Shown: positions 1-7,485 of the stretch, piece after piece | Position numbering within the stretch: the stretch's first letter is position 1 | Layout of the letters: every line of letters starts with the position of its first letter | Assembly (NCBI GenBank): GCA_017629325.1 | Contig: JAGBXL010000164.1 | Coordinates: 1 to 7,892 of the forward strand | Source of the DNA: Clostridia bacterium | GTDB lineage: Bacteria > Bacillota > Clostridia > UMGS1810 | Direction: 5' to 3' | DNA: 7,892 bases | The notes under the pieces: model-generated | The model's input: the letters and a program-made list of their open reading frames with translations, nothing else | What the model was told of the DNA's origin: nothing | Database searches by the model: none | Program-made: the position numbers and the translations under genes

Positions 1-504
1 TACTCCCGAAAAACCGCAAACCGATATAACTTTGCCTGATATTGCATTTTTTAAATCTTCTATACCTTCGCCTGTGTAGGTGCTGGTTATGAAAACTTTG
101 TATCCAAGGTCGGTATAGGTTTTGATATAATCAGTTTCATTTGGCTCTATAAGGTCGGATTTATTAAAACAGATAAGGGCATCTGCTTTTGCCATTTTTG
201 CCTGAATAAGCATTTTATCAAGAAACAAAAGGTCGGGAGATGGGTTTGCCACAGCAACTATTATAAGAAGCAAATCTACATTTGCTATTGGCGGACGGAT
301 AAAAAAGTTTTTGCGTTTTTCTATTGACTTTATATATCCGCTTCCATCTTGGGATATTTCTATTTCTACATTATCTCCCACATAGGGCATAACAGATTTA
401 TTGCGAAATAATCCTCTTGCTCTGCATTCTATAAGGTCTGTTTCGGTTTTAACATAGTAAAAACCGCCAATGCCTTTTAATATTTTACCATTTTTTATGC
501 TCAT
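1..504 (-). CDS. rsgA: Ribosome small-subunit GTPase RsgA, N-terminal part (cut by window edge)
   Basis: This is the circularly permuted GTPase that checks late 30S ribosomal subunit assembly and releases from the subunit on GTP hydrolysis. The first 168 codons are visible; the family is usually near 290 residues, so the rest of the GTPase domain and the C-terminal zinc-binding domain lie outside. Residues 1-70 form the expected OB-fold region. The linker RPPIANVD follows, then the G4 motif NKSD at residues 114-117, a G5-like TSTYTGEGI near residue 140, and the beginning of the P-loop (GFSGV, 164-168) at the window edge. G4 before G1 is the diagnostic permuted order of this family. The start is the ATG at 504-502, which overlaps the kinase stop codon as ATGA, with a GAGG at 515-518 ten bases upstream. 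In B. subtilis the orthologue (CpgA) is reported as a PrkC substrate, which suits its place directly after the kinase gene. Confidence 0.96.
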   Translation of the reverse strand, partial: MSIKNGKILKGIGGFYYVKTETDLIECRARGLFRNKSVMPYVGDNVEIEISQDGSGYIKSIEKRKNFFIRPPIANVDLLLIIVAVANPSPDLLFLDKMLIQAKMAKADALICFNKSDLIEPNETDYIKTYTDLGYKVFITSTYTGEGIEDLKNAISGKVISVCGFSGV

Positions 505-2216
505 CTGCCATTTGCCTCACTGTTTGGGGTTTCTTCGCCGTTTGGTTCATCGTCTGTTTTGGGTTGTTCCTTTTTTTCAACAGTTATTGAAACAGGACAG
601 TTTTTTCGCACCATGCTCCCTGCAGGAATTGCCTGACCTATTACCTTATCGTCATCTTCAGGGTGAAGGCTTCCGCTTACTGTGCCAACACTAAGTGATA
701 CAGATTCTAAAAGTGCTTTAGCCTCCTTATATGTTTTGCCCGTTACGGTGGGAACAGATATGAAGCTATTTGTCATATCAACTCCGCCGCTTACATAGAG
801 GGTTATTTCGCCATCGGCTTTGATTTTTTTGCCTGATTCGGGAGACTGCCTTATTATATCGTCTTTAGGACGCTGGCTATCTTCAAATATAACATTTATT
901 TCAAGACCAATTTTTGTGAGCTTTTGTTCGATTTCCTCATAGTTTTTGCCAACGTAGTTTTCTACTTCAATAAGCTTATTATCTTTGGTTATAACTATAT
1001 TTACAGTATCACCCACATTTACCCTCTCGCCTTCTTCGGGCATTTGAGATACAACGGTTTCAGGCGGGCGGGAATCGTCTTCAATTTCGTCTTCTACATT
1101 AAGTTTTAACCCAAGCTCATTACACATTCTTATAACATCTTCATAGCTTTCGCCCCTGAAAGATGGAACATCTACTCTTTTTGTGCCGATTGATAAAACT
1201 CGGGACACAGTTTCAAAGGCTTCGTAGTTGAATGCAAGATATCCAATGCCGACTATCATTATTGAAGTTAAGGCCGCAAGAGATATGGAGAGAATTTTTA
1301 CCCACTGTTTAAGAGGGGGATTATCTTTTGCCATAGCTTTAACTACATGGTCTATGCCTGTGTCGTCATATAAAAAGCGTTTGTCTATAATAACATCGGG
1401 GTCGGAAAGAATTTTTCTTATATCTTTTTTTAAATCTCCTGCTGTTTGATAACGAAGAGAGGCATCTTTACACATTGCCTTAAAGGTTATATGCTGTGCA
1501 GAGACCGGCATATCGGGATTGTCATCTATTATTTCGGGAGGGTTCTCCTCTATTTGCATCATTGCAATTGAAACGGGGTTATCTGCTTCAAAGGGCAGCT
1601 TACCCGAAAGCATTTCATACATAGCAACGCCAAGAGAATAGATATCGCTTCTGTTATCTACTGATATTCCCTTTGCCTGTTCGGGTGAAATGTAGTGAAC
1701 AGAGCCTAAAATATCGTTATTTGTTGAAAGTGTGTTGCCTGTTCCGAAACGGGCAATACCAAAATCGGTAACCTTTATTTTGCCGTCGTCGGTTATAAGA
1801 ATATTATGAGGTTTTATATCTCTGTGAACAATATTTTTGGCATGTGCTGCTGTTAGGGCATCGCATATTTGCATTGCTATTGAAAGTGCCTCACGGTAAT
1901 CCAGTTTGCCTTTTTCTATTATATATTCTTTAAGAGTTTTGCCTGCAACATATTCCATGATGATATAGTGAAGACCATTATCCTCGCCTACATCAAATAT
2001 AGAAACTATGTTTGACTGTGAAAGACTTGCCGCAGCCTGTGCTTCGGCATTAAAGCGGTTTAAGAATTCATCATCACTTCCAAGGTCATCTCTTAATATT
2101 TTAACTGCTACTATTCTATTTAAAAGAACACATCTTGCTTTATAGACATAAGCCATACCGCCCTTGCCTATTTCTTCAAGGAGTTCGTATCTGCCACCTA
2201 ATACTTTGCCTGTCAT
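501..2216 (-). CDS. prkC: PASTA-domain serine/threonine protein kinase (PrkC/PknB type)
   Basis: This is a membrane Ser/Thr kinase with an inside kinase domain and an outside sensor, 571 residues. The kinase domain covers about 10-270: glycine loop GKGGMAYV at 17-24, ATP lysine K39 in VAVK, catalytic loop HRDIKPHN at 131-138 (D133, K135, N138), DFG at 151-153, and SPE at 177-179 in the APE position. The activation loop between them carries T162, S164 and T165 as candidate autophosphorylation sites. A hydrophilic juxtamembrane stretch (270-306) leads to one transmembrane helix at about 308-328. Three PASTA repeats follow at about 347-411, 414-477 and 484-546; in the family these bind muropeptides or lipid II. 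The last 25 residues are a polar tail rich in E, K, N and P. The start ATG overlaps the phosphatase stop as TAATG, and an AGGAGGTG lies at 2227-2234. The pairing with PP2C is the standard antagonistic module. Confidence 0.97.
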   Translation of the reverse strand: MTGKVLGGRYELLEEIGKGGMAYVYKARCVLLNRIVAVKILRDDLGSDDEFLNRFNAEAQAAASLSQSNIVSIFDVGEDNGLHYIIMEYVAGKTLKEYIIEKGKLDYREALSIAMQICDALTAAHAKNIVHRDIKPHNILITDDGKIKVTDFGIARFGTGNTLSTNNDILGSVHYISPEQAKGISVDNRSDIYSLGVAMYEMLSGKLPFEADNPVSIAMMQIEENPPEIIDDNPDMPVSAQHITFKAMCKDASLRYQTAGDLKKDIRKILSDPDVIIDKRFLYDDTGIDHVVKAMAKDNPPLKQWVKILSISLAALTSIMIVGIGYLAFNYEAFETVSRVLSIGTKRVDVPSFRGESYEDVIRMCNELGLKLNVEDEIEDDSRPPETVVSQMPEEGERVNVGDTVNIVITKDNKLIEVENYVGKNYEEIEQKLTKIGLEINVIFEDSQRPKDDIIRQSPESGKKIKADGEITLYVSGGVDMTNSFISVPTVTGKTYKEAKALLESVSLSVGTVSGSLHPEDDDKVIGQAIPAGSMVRKNCPVSITVEKKEQPKTDDEPNGEETPNSEANGR

Positions 2217-2971
2217 TACCTGGTTTCACCTCCTGCAAAATTTTTAATTATTACAGCTGTGATGTTATCTGTTCCGCCGTTATCTTTGGCAAGTGATACA
2301 AGTTTTTGGGATATAAAAGAGGCATCATCGCTGTCTTTTATTATGCCCAAAATTGTTTCATCGCTTACCATATTAGTTAGACCATCGGTACAGATTAAAA
2401 CTGTGTCGTCTTTAGTTAAAAATCCTGTGTATATATCGGGCTCAACACTTGCTTCTGTGCCGAGTGCCCTGGTTATAACATTTTTATTGGGGTGGTTTTT
2501 TGCCTGCTCTTTTGTGATTACACCCATATCAACAAGCTCTGATACAAAGGAATGGTCTTTGGTTATCTGATTTATTTTGGTTGATACAGTGTATAGCCTG
2601 CTGTCGCCTACATTGGCAATATAATATGCACTGTTATGTATTACACAAGCTACAAGCGTTGTTCCCATGCCCGAAAGAGCTTCATCTTTTTGAGACATTT
2701 TATAAAGCTGCTTATTTATTTTAATTACTGCGTTTTTTAAGAAATTATGTTTTTGCTTTTCGGAATAGTTTATAAATGCCGAGGCATTTTCTTCAAATAT
2801 TCTTACAAATTCGCTTGCTGCAAAGCTACTGGCTTCTTTTCCGCCTTTATGTCCGCCCATTCCGTCTGCGACAACTGAAACTATATAATTTTCATCTAGA
2901 ATCTTTATGGCAAAAGAATCTTCGTTGTTTGCTCTTATGTTGCCTATGTCTGTATGCCCATAATAGTTCAT
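2216..2971 (-). CDS. prpC: PP2C-family serine/threonine phosphatase (PrpC/Stp type)
   Basis: This is a soluble metal-dependent (PPM) phosphatase of 251 residues, close to the usual 240-255, expected to reverse the phosphorylation made by the neighbouring PASTA kinase. All metal-site motifs are present: NNEDS (E17, D18), ADGMGGH (D36, G37), GMGTT at 101-105, NVGDSR at 120-125, CTDGL (D196) and GGTDN (D235). There is no signal peptide or membrane segment, so it is cytoplasmic. I start it at the ATG at 2971-2969. A TTG at 2989 would add six residues (MKGCDN), but that stretch contains the AAAGGA ribosome binding site and overlaps the end of rlmN, and the family normally begins near the MNYYGHTDIG sequence. 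It starts 4 bases after rlmN ends, and its TAA shares one base with the kinase ATG, so the phosphatase and kinase are probably made in a fixed ratio by coupled translation. Confidence 0.96.
   Translation of the reverse strand: MNYYGHTDIGNIRANNEDSFAIKILDENYIVSVVADGMGGHKGGKEASSFAASEFVRIFEENASAFINYSEKQKHNFLKNAVIKINKQLYKMSQKDEALSGMGTTLVACVIHNSAYYIANVGDSRLYTVSTKINQITKDHSFVSELVDMGVITKEQAKNHPNKNVITRALGTEASVEPDIYTGFLTKDDTVLICTDGLTNMVSDETILGIIKDSDDASFISQKLVSLAKDNGGTDNITAVIIKNFAGGETR
2227..2234 (-). promoter_or_regulatory. Ribosome binding site of prkC, inside the end of prpC
   Basis: AGGAGGTG on the minus strand, ten bases before the kinase ATG and within the last codons of the phosphatase gene. With the TAATG stop/start overlap it supports coupled but also independently efficient initiation of the kinase. 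Confidence 0.8.
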
Positions 2972-2975
2972 GTTA

Positions 2976-4004
2976 TCACATCCTTTCAAGATTATTCTTT
3001 CGAAGCTGACCGCAGGAGGCGTTTATATCGCTTCCGAGTTTGCGTCGTACTGTGGCTGTTATGCCATTTTTTTCTATGGTTTTTATAAAAGACTTAATTC
3101 TTTCATCATTTGGCTTTTCAAAGGAATTTTCTTCTACCTTGTTTACGGGGATTATGTTTATATGGCAAAGAATACCTTTAAGAAGAGATGCTAGTTTTGC
3201 TGCGTGAGAATCAGTATCGTTTACACCTTTTATTATGGCATATTCAAAGCTTATTCTTCTGCCTGTTACCTTTTGATAGGATTTGCATGCGTCCAAAAGA
3301 GACGAAATATTATATGTGTTATTAACAGGCATTATAGAGCTTCTACCCTCATCGTCGCAGGCATGAAGAGATATTGAAAGAGTTATGGGGATATCGAGCT
3401 TTGAGAGCTCTAAAATTTTGGGCACAATACCGCAGGTTGAAAGCGAAATGTGGCGGTAGCCTATGTTTATGCCATGCTCATCGTTTACGATATTTAAAAA
3501 CTTACACACATTTTCAAAATTGGCAAGAGGCTCGCCTATGCCCATCATAACTATATTGGATATTCGCTCACCTATATCAAGGCCTGCAAAAATAATCTGG
3601 TCGAGTATTTCGCCGGGGGTGAGGCTACGGACTAAACCGCCTATGGTTGAAGCACAGAATTTGCACCCCATTGCACAGCCTACCTGGGAAGATACACAGA
3701 TTGTTATGCCGTGTTTATAATACATAACAACGCTCTCTACCATGTTGCCATCGTGAAGCTTAAAAAGATATTTTTTTGTTTTATCAATACGCGATTCAAG
3801 CTTTTTAACAATTTCCATGGTGGATACATAGTAGTTTTCGGAAAGCTTATCTTTTAAAGCTTTAGATACATTTGTCATTTCGTCAAAAGACCGAACACCC
3901 TTATGGAGCCATGAAAAAACCTGGGTTGCCCTGAACTTTTTTTCACCAAGAGATACTATTAAATTTTCAAGTTCCTGAAATGTTAAATCCCTTAAACTTG
4001 TCAA
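2976..4004 (-). CDS. rlmN: Dual-specificity 23S rRNA/tRNA adenine-C2 methyltransferase RlmN
   Basis: This radical-SAM methyltransferase adds a methyl to C2 of A2503 in 23S rRNA and, in studied bacteria, also of A37 in some tRNAs. The 342-residue length is normal. The N-terminal HhH-like domain covers about 1-85. The radical-SAM cluster CAMGCKFC supplies C110, C114 and C117 in the family's CX3CX2C spacing. The SAM-binding GEPL lies at 157-160. The C-terminal GSDINASCGQL gives the methyl-carrying cysteine C331. E90 and C103 stand at the same offsets from the cluster as E. coli E105 and C118. The related Cfr resistance enzyme shares these motifs, but the operon position argues for housekeeping RlmN. 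The start is unusual: it is TTG at 4004-4002, the only non-ATG start here, because an in-frame TGA lies three codons upstream and the next in-frame ATG (codon 43) would remove half of the N-terminal domain. The ribosome binding site is weak. Confidence 0.95.
   Translation of the reverse strand: MTSLRDLTFQELENLIVSLGEKKFRATQVFSWLHKGVRSFDEMTNVSKALKDKLSENYYVSTMEIVKKLESRIDKTKKYLFKLHDGNMVESVVMYYKHGITICVSSQVGCAMGCKFCASTIGGLVRSLTPGEILDQIIFAGLDIGERISNIVMMGIGEPLANFENVCKFLNIVNDEHGINIGYRHISLSTCGIVPKILELSKLDIPITLSISLHACDDEGRSSIMPVNNTYNISSLLDACKSYQKVTGRRISFEYAIIKGVNDTDSHAAKLASLLKGILCHINIIPVNKVEENSFEKPNDERIKSFIKTIEKNGITATVRRKLGSDINASCGQLRKNNLERM
2981..2986 (-). promoter_or_regulatory. Ribosome binding site that decides the prpC start
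   Basis: AAAGGA on the minus strand, nine bases before the ATG at 2971-2969 and lying within the last codons of rlmN. Its position makes the upstream in-frame TTG at 2989 an unlikely start, because that TTG would directly precede the site. Confidence 0.75.
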
Positions 4005-4030
4005 TTTGTTTCACACCATTCTTTTTTTAT

Positions 4031-5368
4031 TTAAGAAATCTCAGCCTGCTTTCTTAATCTGCATATAAAAAATCCATCTGTATCGGTGATATTGGGATAT
4101 GAAGTGTAAAAGCCATCATCATACTCTCCATCGCCGAAAGGATATATGGAAAATTCACTGTGATTTTTTAAAAATTTATTTATTACTTCTTCGTTTTCTT
4201 CTTTTTCGATTGTGCAGGTTGAATACACCAAAACGCCTTCAGGTTTTAAATATTTAGCTGCATTTTCAAGAATTGAAAGACTAAGAGAAGAAAGCTCTTT
4301 TATGTCGTCTTCACATCTGGCATATTTAATATCGGGCTTTTTGCGGATTATACCAAAGCCTGAACATGGAACATCGCAAAGAACCCTATCTGCCTTGCCA
4401 AGCCATTCTTTATTTAAAACACAGGCATCGTTTAAGGTTGGGGTGATTGATGTTGCCCTGCACTTTAGAGCATTTTCTGAAATAAGCTTTAGCTTATGCT
4501 CATAAATATCGCACGAAATGATTTTACCTTTATTTTTTATAAGGTCTGCAATAAAAAGAGATTTACCGCCTGGCGCTGCACAAAGGTCTATTATAAAATC
4601 ATTTTCTTTAGGCTCTAAAAGATATGCGGCAAGTGATGCGGCTACATCCTGAATATAAAATCCGCCCTCGCTAAAGCCTGGAACCAGGCTTATATCTTTT
4701 ATATTGGGGAGCTTAAAGGAATAGTTATAGTCTTTAAAGCCTTTTAATTTGACCTCTTCATATTCTACACCTGCTTCTTCCAAGCTTTTTTTTAATTCAT
4801 CTATGGAATTAACAAGTGTGTTGCACCTTACATAGAGAGGCGATTTTTTATTAAGGCTTATTAAAAGCTCTTTTGTAAATGAAAGCCCAAAACTTTTTGT
4901 CCATCTCTCTGTTAGCCACAGAGGATAGGAATATTTTATGCTTAAATCTTCCGCCGTTTTATCTGAAAGATTTGATATATCCTCTTTATTTACTGCTCTC
5001 AATACAGCATTTACATAGCCTGAAAGACGGGATACCGAAGATTTTTTTATTATTTTTACGCATTCATCAACCGCAGCATTTGGGGGGATTTTATCCATAA
5101 ACAAAAGCTGATACACACCTATTCTTAAAACATTTAAAACATAGGGTGCTATTTTTTTGAGTTTTGTTGATGAATGAAGAGAAATAACATAATCAAGGGT
5201 TATTTTTCTTTTTATTACTCCGTTTACGATTTCACCTATGAGGCGGATATCTTTTTCGCTATGAATATTACCATTGCGGAGCTTATTCATTTCTATATTT
5301 ATGTATGCTCCGTTTTTTTCGATATTAAGGAGCATATTTGCGGCAGTTTTTCTTAAGTTTGTTGCCAT
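4031..5368 (-). CDS. rsmB: 16S rRNA (cytosine-967-C5)-methyltransferase RsmB
   Basis: This SAM-dependent enzyme makes m5C967 in 16S rRNA (E. coli numbering). It has 445 residues, typical for the family. An N-terminal NusB-like RNA-binding helical domain covers about 1-130, a linker and RNA-recognition segment run to about 230, and a Rossmann methyltransferase domain fills the rest. SAM motif I is DLCAAPGGKS at 261-270. Motif IV, DVPCSG, contains C335. Motif VI, YSTCT, contains C385. The 50-residue spacing of the two cysteines equals that of E. coli RsmB (C325 and C375), where the second is the nucleophile and the first aids release. The NusB-like extension separates it from other m5C RNA methyltransferases that have only the catalytic domain. 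The start ATG shares one base with the peptidase stop (TAATG), with AGGAG at 5375-5379 six bases upstream. It follows the usual def-fmt-rsmB order apart from the inserted peptidase gene. Confidence 0.96.
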   Translation of the reverse strand: MATNLRKTAANMLLNIEKNGAYINIEMNKLRNGNIHSEKDIRLIGEIVNGVIKRKITLDYVISLHSSTKLKKIAPYVLNVLRIGVYQLLFMDKIPPNAAVDECVKIIKKSSVSRLSGYVNAVLRAVNKEDISNLSDKTAEDLSIKYSYPLWLTERWTKSFGLSFTKELLISLNKKSPLYVRCNTLVNSIDELKKSLEEAGVEYEEVKLKGFKDYNYSFKLPNIKDISLVPGFSEGGFYIQDVAASLAAYLLEPKENDFIIDLCAAPGGKSLFIADLIKNKGKIISCDIYEHKLKLISENALKCRATSITPTLNDACVLNKEWLGKADRVLCDVPCSGFGIIRKKPDIKYARCEDDIKELSSLSLSILENAAKYLKPEGVLVYSTCTIEKEENEEVINKFLKNHSEFSIYPFGDGEYDDGFYTSYPNITDTDGFFICRLRKQAEIS

Positions 5369-6060
5369 TATTTTCTCCTGTTATTTGAAATGAGTATGAG
5401 CCTTAAAAGCTGCATAACCGAAAGAAGTGCCGATGCAACATAGGTTAATGCTGCAGCAGATAAAACCTTGCGGGCAGATTTTATTTCGCTGCCCTCTAAA
5501 AAATAGCTATCTTCTAAAATGGCCAGTGCCCTGCGGCTTGCATTGAATTCAACGGGGAGTGTTACAAGCTGAAAAAATACCACTGCTGAAAACAAAATTA
5601 TGCCTGCATCTATAAGAAACGGAGTGTTAAATATAAGCCCAAGCATTATAATGGGAACTGCAAGGCTTGATGAAATATTTACCACCGGAAAAACCGAGTT
5701 TCTTATTTTTAAAGGGGCATAAGCTTTTGCATGCTGAATTGCATGGCCGCATTCGTGAGCAGCAACACCGAGTGCCGCTACCGATTTTGAAGAAAAAACA
5801 GAATCGGAAAGACGAAGAACCCTTGATTTTGGGTCGTAGTGGTCGGTTAGGTTGCCTTTTACATGCTCTATAACAACACTTGAAAGACCATTCATATCGA
5901 GAATTCTTCTGGCAGCCTCGGCACCTGTTAGCCCACGCATATTTGCTACGCGGCTGAATTTTGAAAAGGTTGAGCTTACCTTTGCCTGTGCTATAAAAGA
6001 AATTATTATTGCGGGAACAATTAAAACAAGATAGTAATAATCAAAGCCGTACCAAAACAT
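5368..6060 (-). CDS. Membrane zinc metallopeptidase, YugP family (Pfam Zn_peptidase_2)
   Basis: This is a predicted integral-membrane zinc protease of 230 residues, normal for the YugP family. The catalytic motif HECGH lies at 102-106, inside AAHECGHAIQH. The conserved VEFNASRRA at 170-178 probably supplies the third zinc ligand (E171). Hydrophobic segments lie at about 8-24 (an N-terminal membrane anchor rather than a cleaved signal), 126-143, 148-168 and 200-224. The 25-100 region is soluble and begins with helix-rich MRGLTGAEAARRIL. No substrate is firmly established for this family, and I infer only a role in membrane or envelope protein turnover. It starts 2 bases after fmt, with its AGGAGG (6067-6072) encoded inside the last codons of fmt, and its stop overlaps the rsmB start. 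B. subtilis does not have this gene in its def-fmt-rsmB cluster; I recall it at this position in other Clostridia but cannot verify that here. Confidence 0.93.
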   Translation of the reverse strand: MFWYGFDYYYLVLIVPAIIISFIAQAKVSSTFSKFSRVANMRGLTGAEAARRILDMNGLSSVVIEHVKGNLTDHYDPKSRVLRLSDSVFSSKSVAALGVAAHECGHAIQHAKAYAPLKIRNSVFPVVNISSSLAVPIIMLGLIFNTPFLIDAGIILFSAVVFFQLVTLPVEFNASRRALAILEDSYFLEGSEIKSARKVLSAAALTYVASALLSVMQLLRLILISNNRRK

Positions 6061-6062
6061 AA

Positions 6063-6998
6063 TTAACCTCCTAATATTACACCTGTATCAATGGTATTGC
6101 CTAGTAAATAATCACTAACATTCATCTTCTTTTTGCCTTCTGCCTGAATTTCAAGAACTTTTAAAACTGTTCCTTCACCGCAGGCAACACTAAAGAAATC
6201 TTTATCTGCCGATATAATGCAGCCAGCATTTTTTGATGTTTTTTCATCTGTAACAAAGGTGCGGCAGATTTTAAGCTGCTTTCCCTGATAAAAGGTAAAT
6301 GCTTTTGGGATTGGGTATAAGCCCCTTACCTGATTATGAATATCATTTGCATTTTTTGACCAATCTATGAGTGCTGTTTCTTTTGTTATCATTTTTGCAT
6401 AGTTTGAAAGAGCATCGTCTTGGGGCACAGGATTTATTGTGCCATTTTCAAAGGCTTCCACCGTTTTAACAATTAAATCGGCGCCCTCTTTAGCAAGCTT
6501 ATCGTGAAGGGTTTCAAAATTATCGTCGGGAGTTATTTCCACCTCTGATTTTAAAAGCATATCGCCGGTATCCAACGCTTTAGCCATATACATTGTGGTT
6601 ACGCCTGTTACCTTTTCACCGTCTATGATAGAACGCTGAATAGGTGCAGCACCGCGGTATTTTGGAAGAAGCGATGCATGAACATTTACGCAGCCGTATT
6701 TTGGATAAGAAAGAACATAGGGCGGAAGAATTTTTCCATAAGCAACAACAACAATTAAATCGGGGTTTTTCTCATTTAAAAATTCTTCAAAGCTTTCTTT
6801 TTTTAAGTTTATTGGTTTGAAAACCTCTATGCCCTTATTTTCGGCATATTCACCAACGGGAGTTGGGCACATTTTATGACCTCTGCCCCTTGGCTTATCG
6901 GGCGTTGTTACAACCGATATTATTTCATGCCCTGCATTTATTAAAGATTCAAGGCACAAAACCGCAAAATCGGGTGTGCCCATAAACATTATTTTCAT
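6063..6998 (-). CDS. fmt: Methionyl-tRNA formyltransferase
   Basis: This enzyme transfers a formyl group from 10-formyl-tetrahydrofolate to Met-tRNA(fMet), making the initiator tRNA for translation. The 311-residue length is typical. The N-terminal formyltransferase domain (about 1-190) starts with the Rossmann-type MKIMFMGTPDFA. It holds the catalytic set N105 and H107 in NVHASLLPKYRGAAPIQ, and D143 in LDTGD. These have the same relative spacing as N108, H110 and D146 of E. coli Fmt. The family-specific loop TTPDKPRGRG lies at 31-40. The C-terminal tRNA-binding domain (about 205-311) includes QVRGLYPIPKAF at 223-234. The start ATG is one base after the def stop, with GAGGT at 7007-7011 eight bases upstream. 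The adjacent def gene encodes the enzyme that later removes the formyl group. No defects are visible. Confidence 0.97.
   Translation of the reverse strand: MKIMFMGTPDFAVLCLESLINAGHEIISVVTTPDKPRGRGHKMCPTPVGEYAENKGIEVFKPINLKKESFEEFLNEKNPDLIVVVAYGKILPPYVLSYPKYGCVNVHASLLPKYRGAAPIQRSIIDGEKVTGVTTMYMAKALDTGDMLLKSEVEITPDDNFETLHDKLAKEGADLIVKTVEAFENGTINPVPQDDALSNYAKMITKETALIDWSKNANDIHNQVRGLYPIPKAFTFYQGKQLKICRTFVTDEKTSKNAGCIISADKDFFSVACGEGTVLKVLEIQAEGKKKMNVSDYLLGNTIDTGVILGG
6067..6072 (-). promoter_or_regulatory. Ribosome binding site of the YugP-type peptidase, inside the end of fmt
   Basis: AGGAGG on the minus strand, six bases before the peptidase ATG. It is formed by the final glycine codons of fmt (the protein ends ILGG), so one sequence serves as coding end and as the strongest ribosome binding site in the window. 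Confidence 0.85.
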
Positions 6999-6999
6999 T

Positions 7000-7455
7000 T
7001 TAATCTACCTCGGTATATTCAATAACCTTATCAACAAACACTGTGCCGTCAAGGTGGTCTATTTCGTGGCAAAGTGCTCTTGCAAGAAGACCTTCGCCTG
7101 TTATTTCATATTGATTGCCGTCTCTATCGGTGGCATGAACTGTAACCTTGGTTGGTCTATCTACCTTGCCGTATTTACCGGGAACACTTAAGCAGCCTTC
7201 ATCGGCAATTTCGCTGCCCGAAACAGATATGATTTCAGGGTTTATTAATTCTATTATTCCGTCGCCAACATCTATTACGGCTATTCTTTTAAGTATGCCA
7301 ACCTGCGGTGCGGCAAGACCTACTCCGTTTGCATCGTACATAGTTTGTGCCATATCATCTAAAAGAGTTAGTATTCTATTGTCTATTTCTTCAACGGGGC
7401 GACATTTTTTTCTTAAAATATCGTCGCCAAGTTTTCTGATGTTTCTCAGTGCCAT
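7000..7455 (-). CDS. def: Peptide deformylase
   Basis: This metalloenzyme removes the N-formyl group from nascent proteins at the ribosome exit, completing the cycle begun by Fmt. It has 151 residues, near the lower end of the family's common 150-190. All three signature motifs are intact: GVGLAAPQ at 44-51, EGCLS at 86-90 (metal ligand C88), and HEIDH at 130-134 (ligands H130 and H134, catalytic E131). The C-terminal tail after the third motif is short (DGTVFVDKVIEYTEVD). There is no signal peptide. The start is the ATG at 7455-7453 behind a strong GGAGGT at 7464-7469 with an eight-base spacer. It is the first gene after the 123-base gap that holds the GC-rich palindromic element, so any promoter or processing event separating it from priA would act there. 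Confidence 0.97.
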   Translation of the reverse strand: MALRNIRKLGDDILRKKCRPVEEIDNRILTLLDDMAQTMYDANGVGLAAPQVGILKRIAVIDVGDGIIELINPEIISVSGSEIADEGCLSVPGKYGKVDRPTKVTVHATDRDGNQYEITGEGLLARALCHEIDHLDGTVFVDKVIEYTEVD

Positions 7456-7463
7456 AATGGATT

Positions 7464-7469
7464 ACCTCC
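7464..7469 (-). promoter_or_regulatory. Ribosome binding site of def
   Basis: GGAGGT on the minus strand, eight bases before the def ATG. It fixes the start of def and lies just outside the palindromic element, so folding of that element would leave it accessible. Confidence 0.85.
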
Positions 7470-7485
7470 AAATTATATATGTTTT

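Noticed and set aside
2259..2570. 103-codon plus-strand open frame within the phosphatase gene
   Set aside because: It is a shadow of the conserved PP2C coding sequence, with low-complexity composition and no family features.
3979..4004. TTGACA at the rlmN start as a -35 promoter box
   Set aside because: No TATAAT-like hexamer lies 16-18 bases downstream (the sequence there reads close to ATTTCA), and the TTG is better explained as the start codon.
2976..4004. Cfr-type antibiotic-resistance methyltransferase instead of RlmN
   Set aside because: Cfr shares the radical-SAM motifs, but the length, the N-terminal domain and the rsmB-rlmN-prpC context are those of the housekeeping enzyme, and no mobile or resistance genes are nearby.
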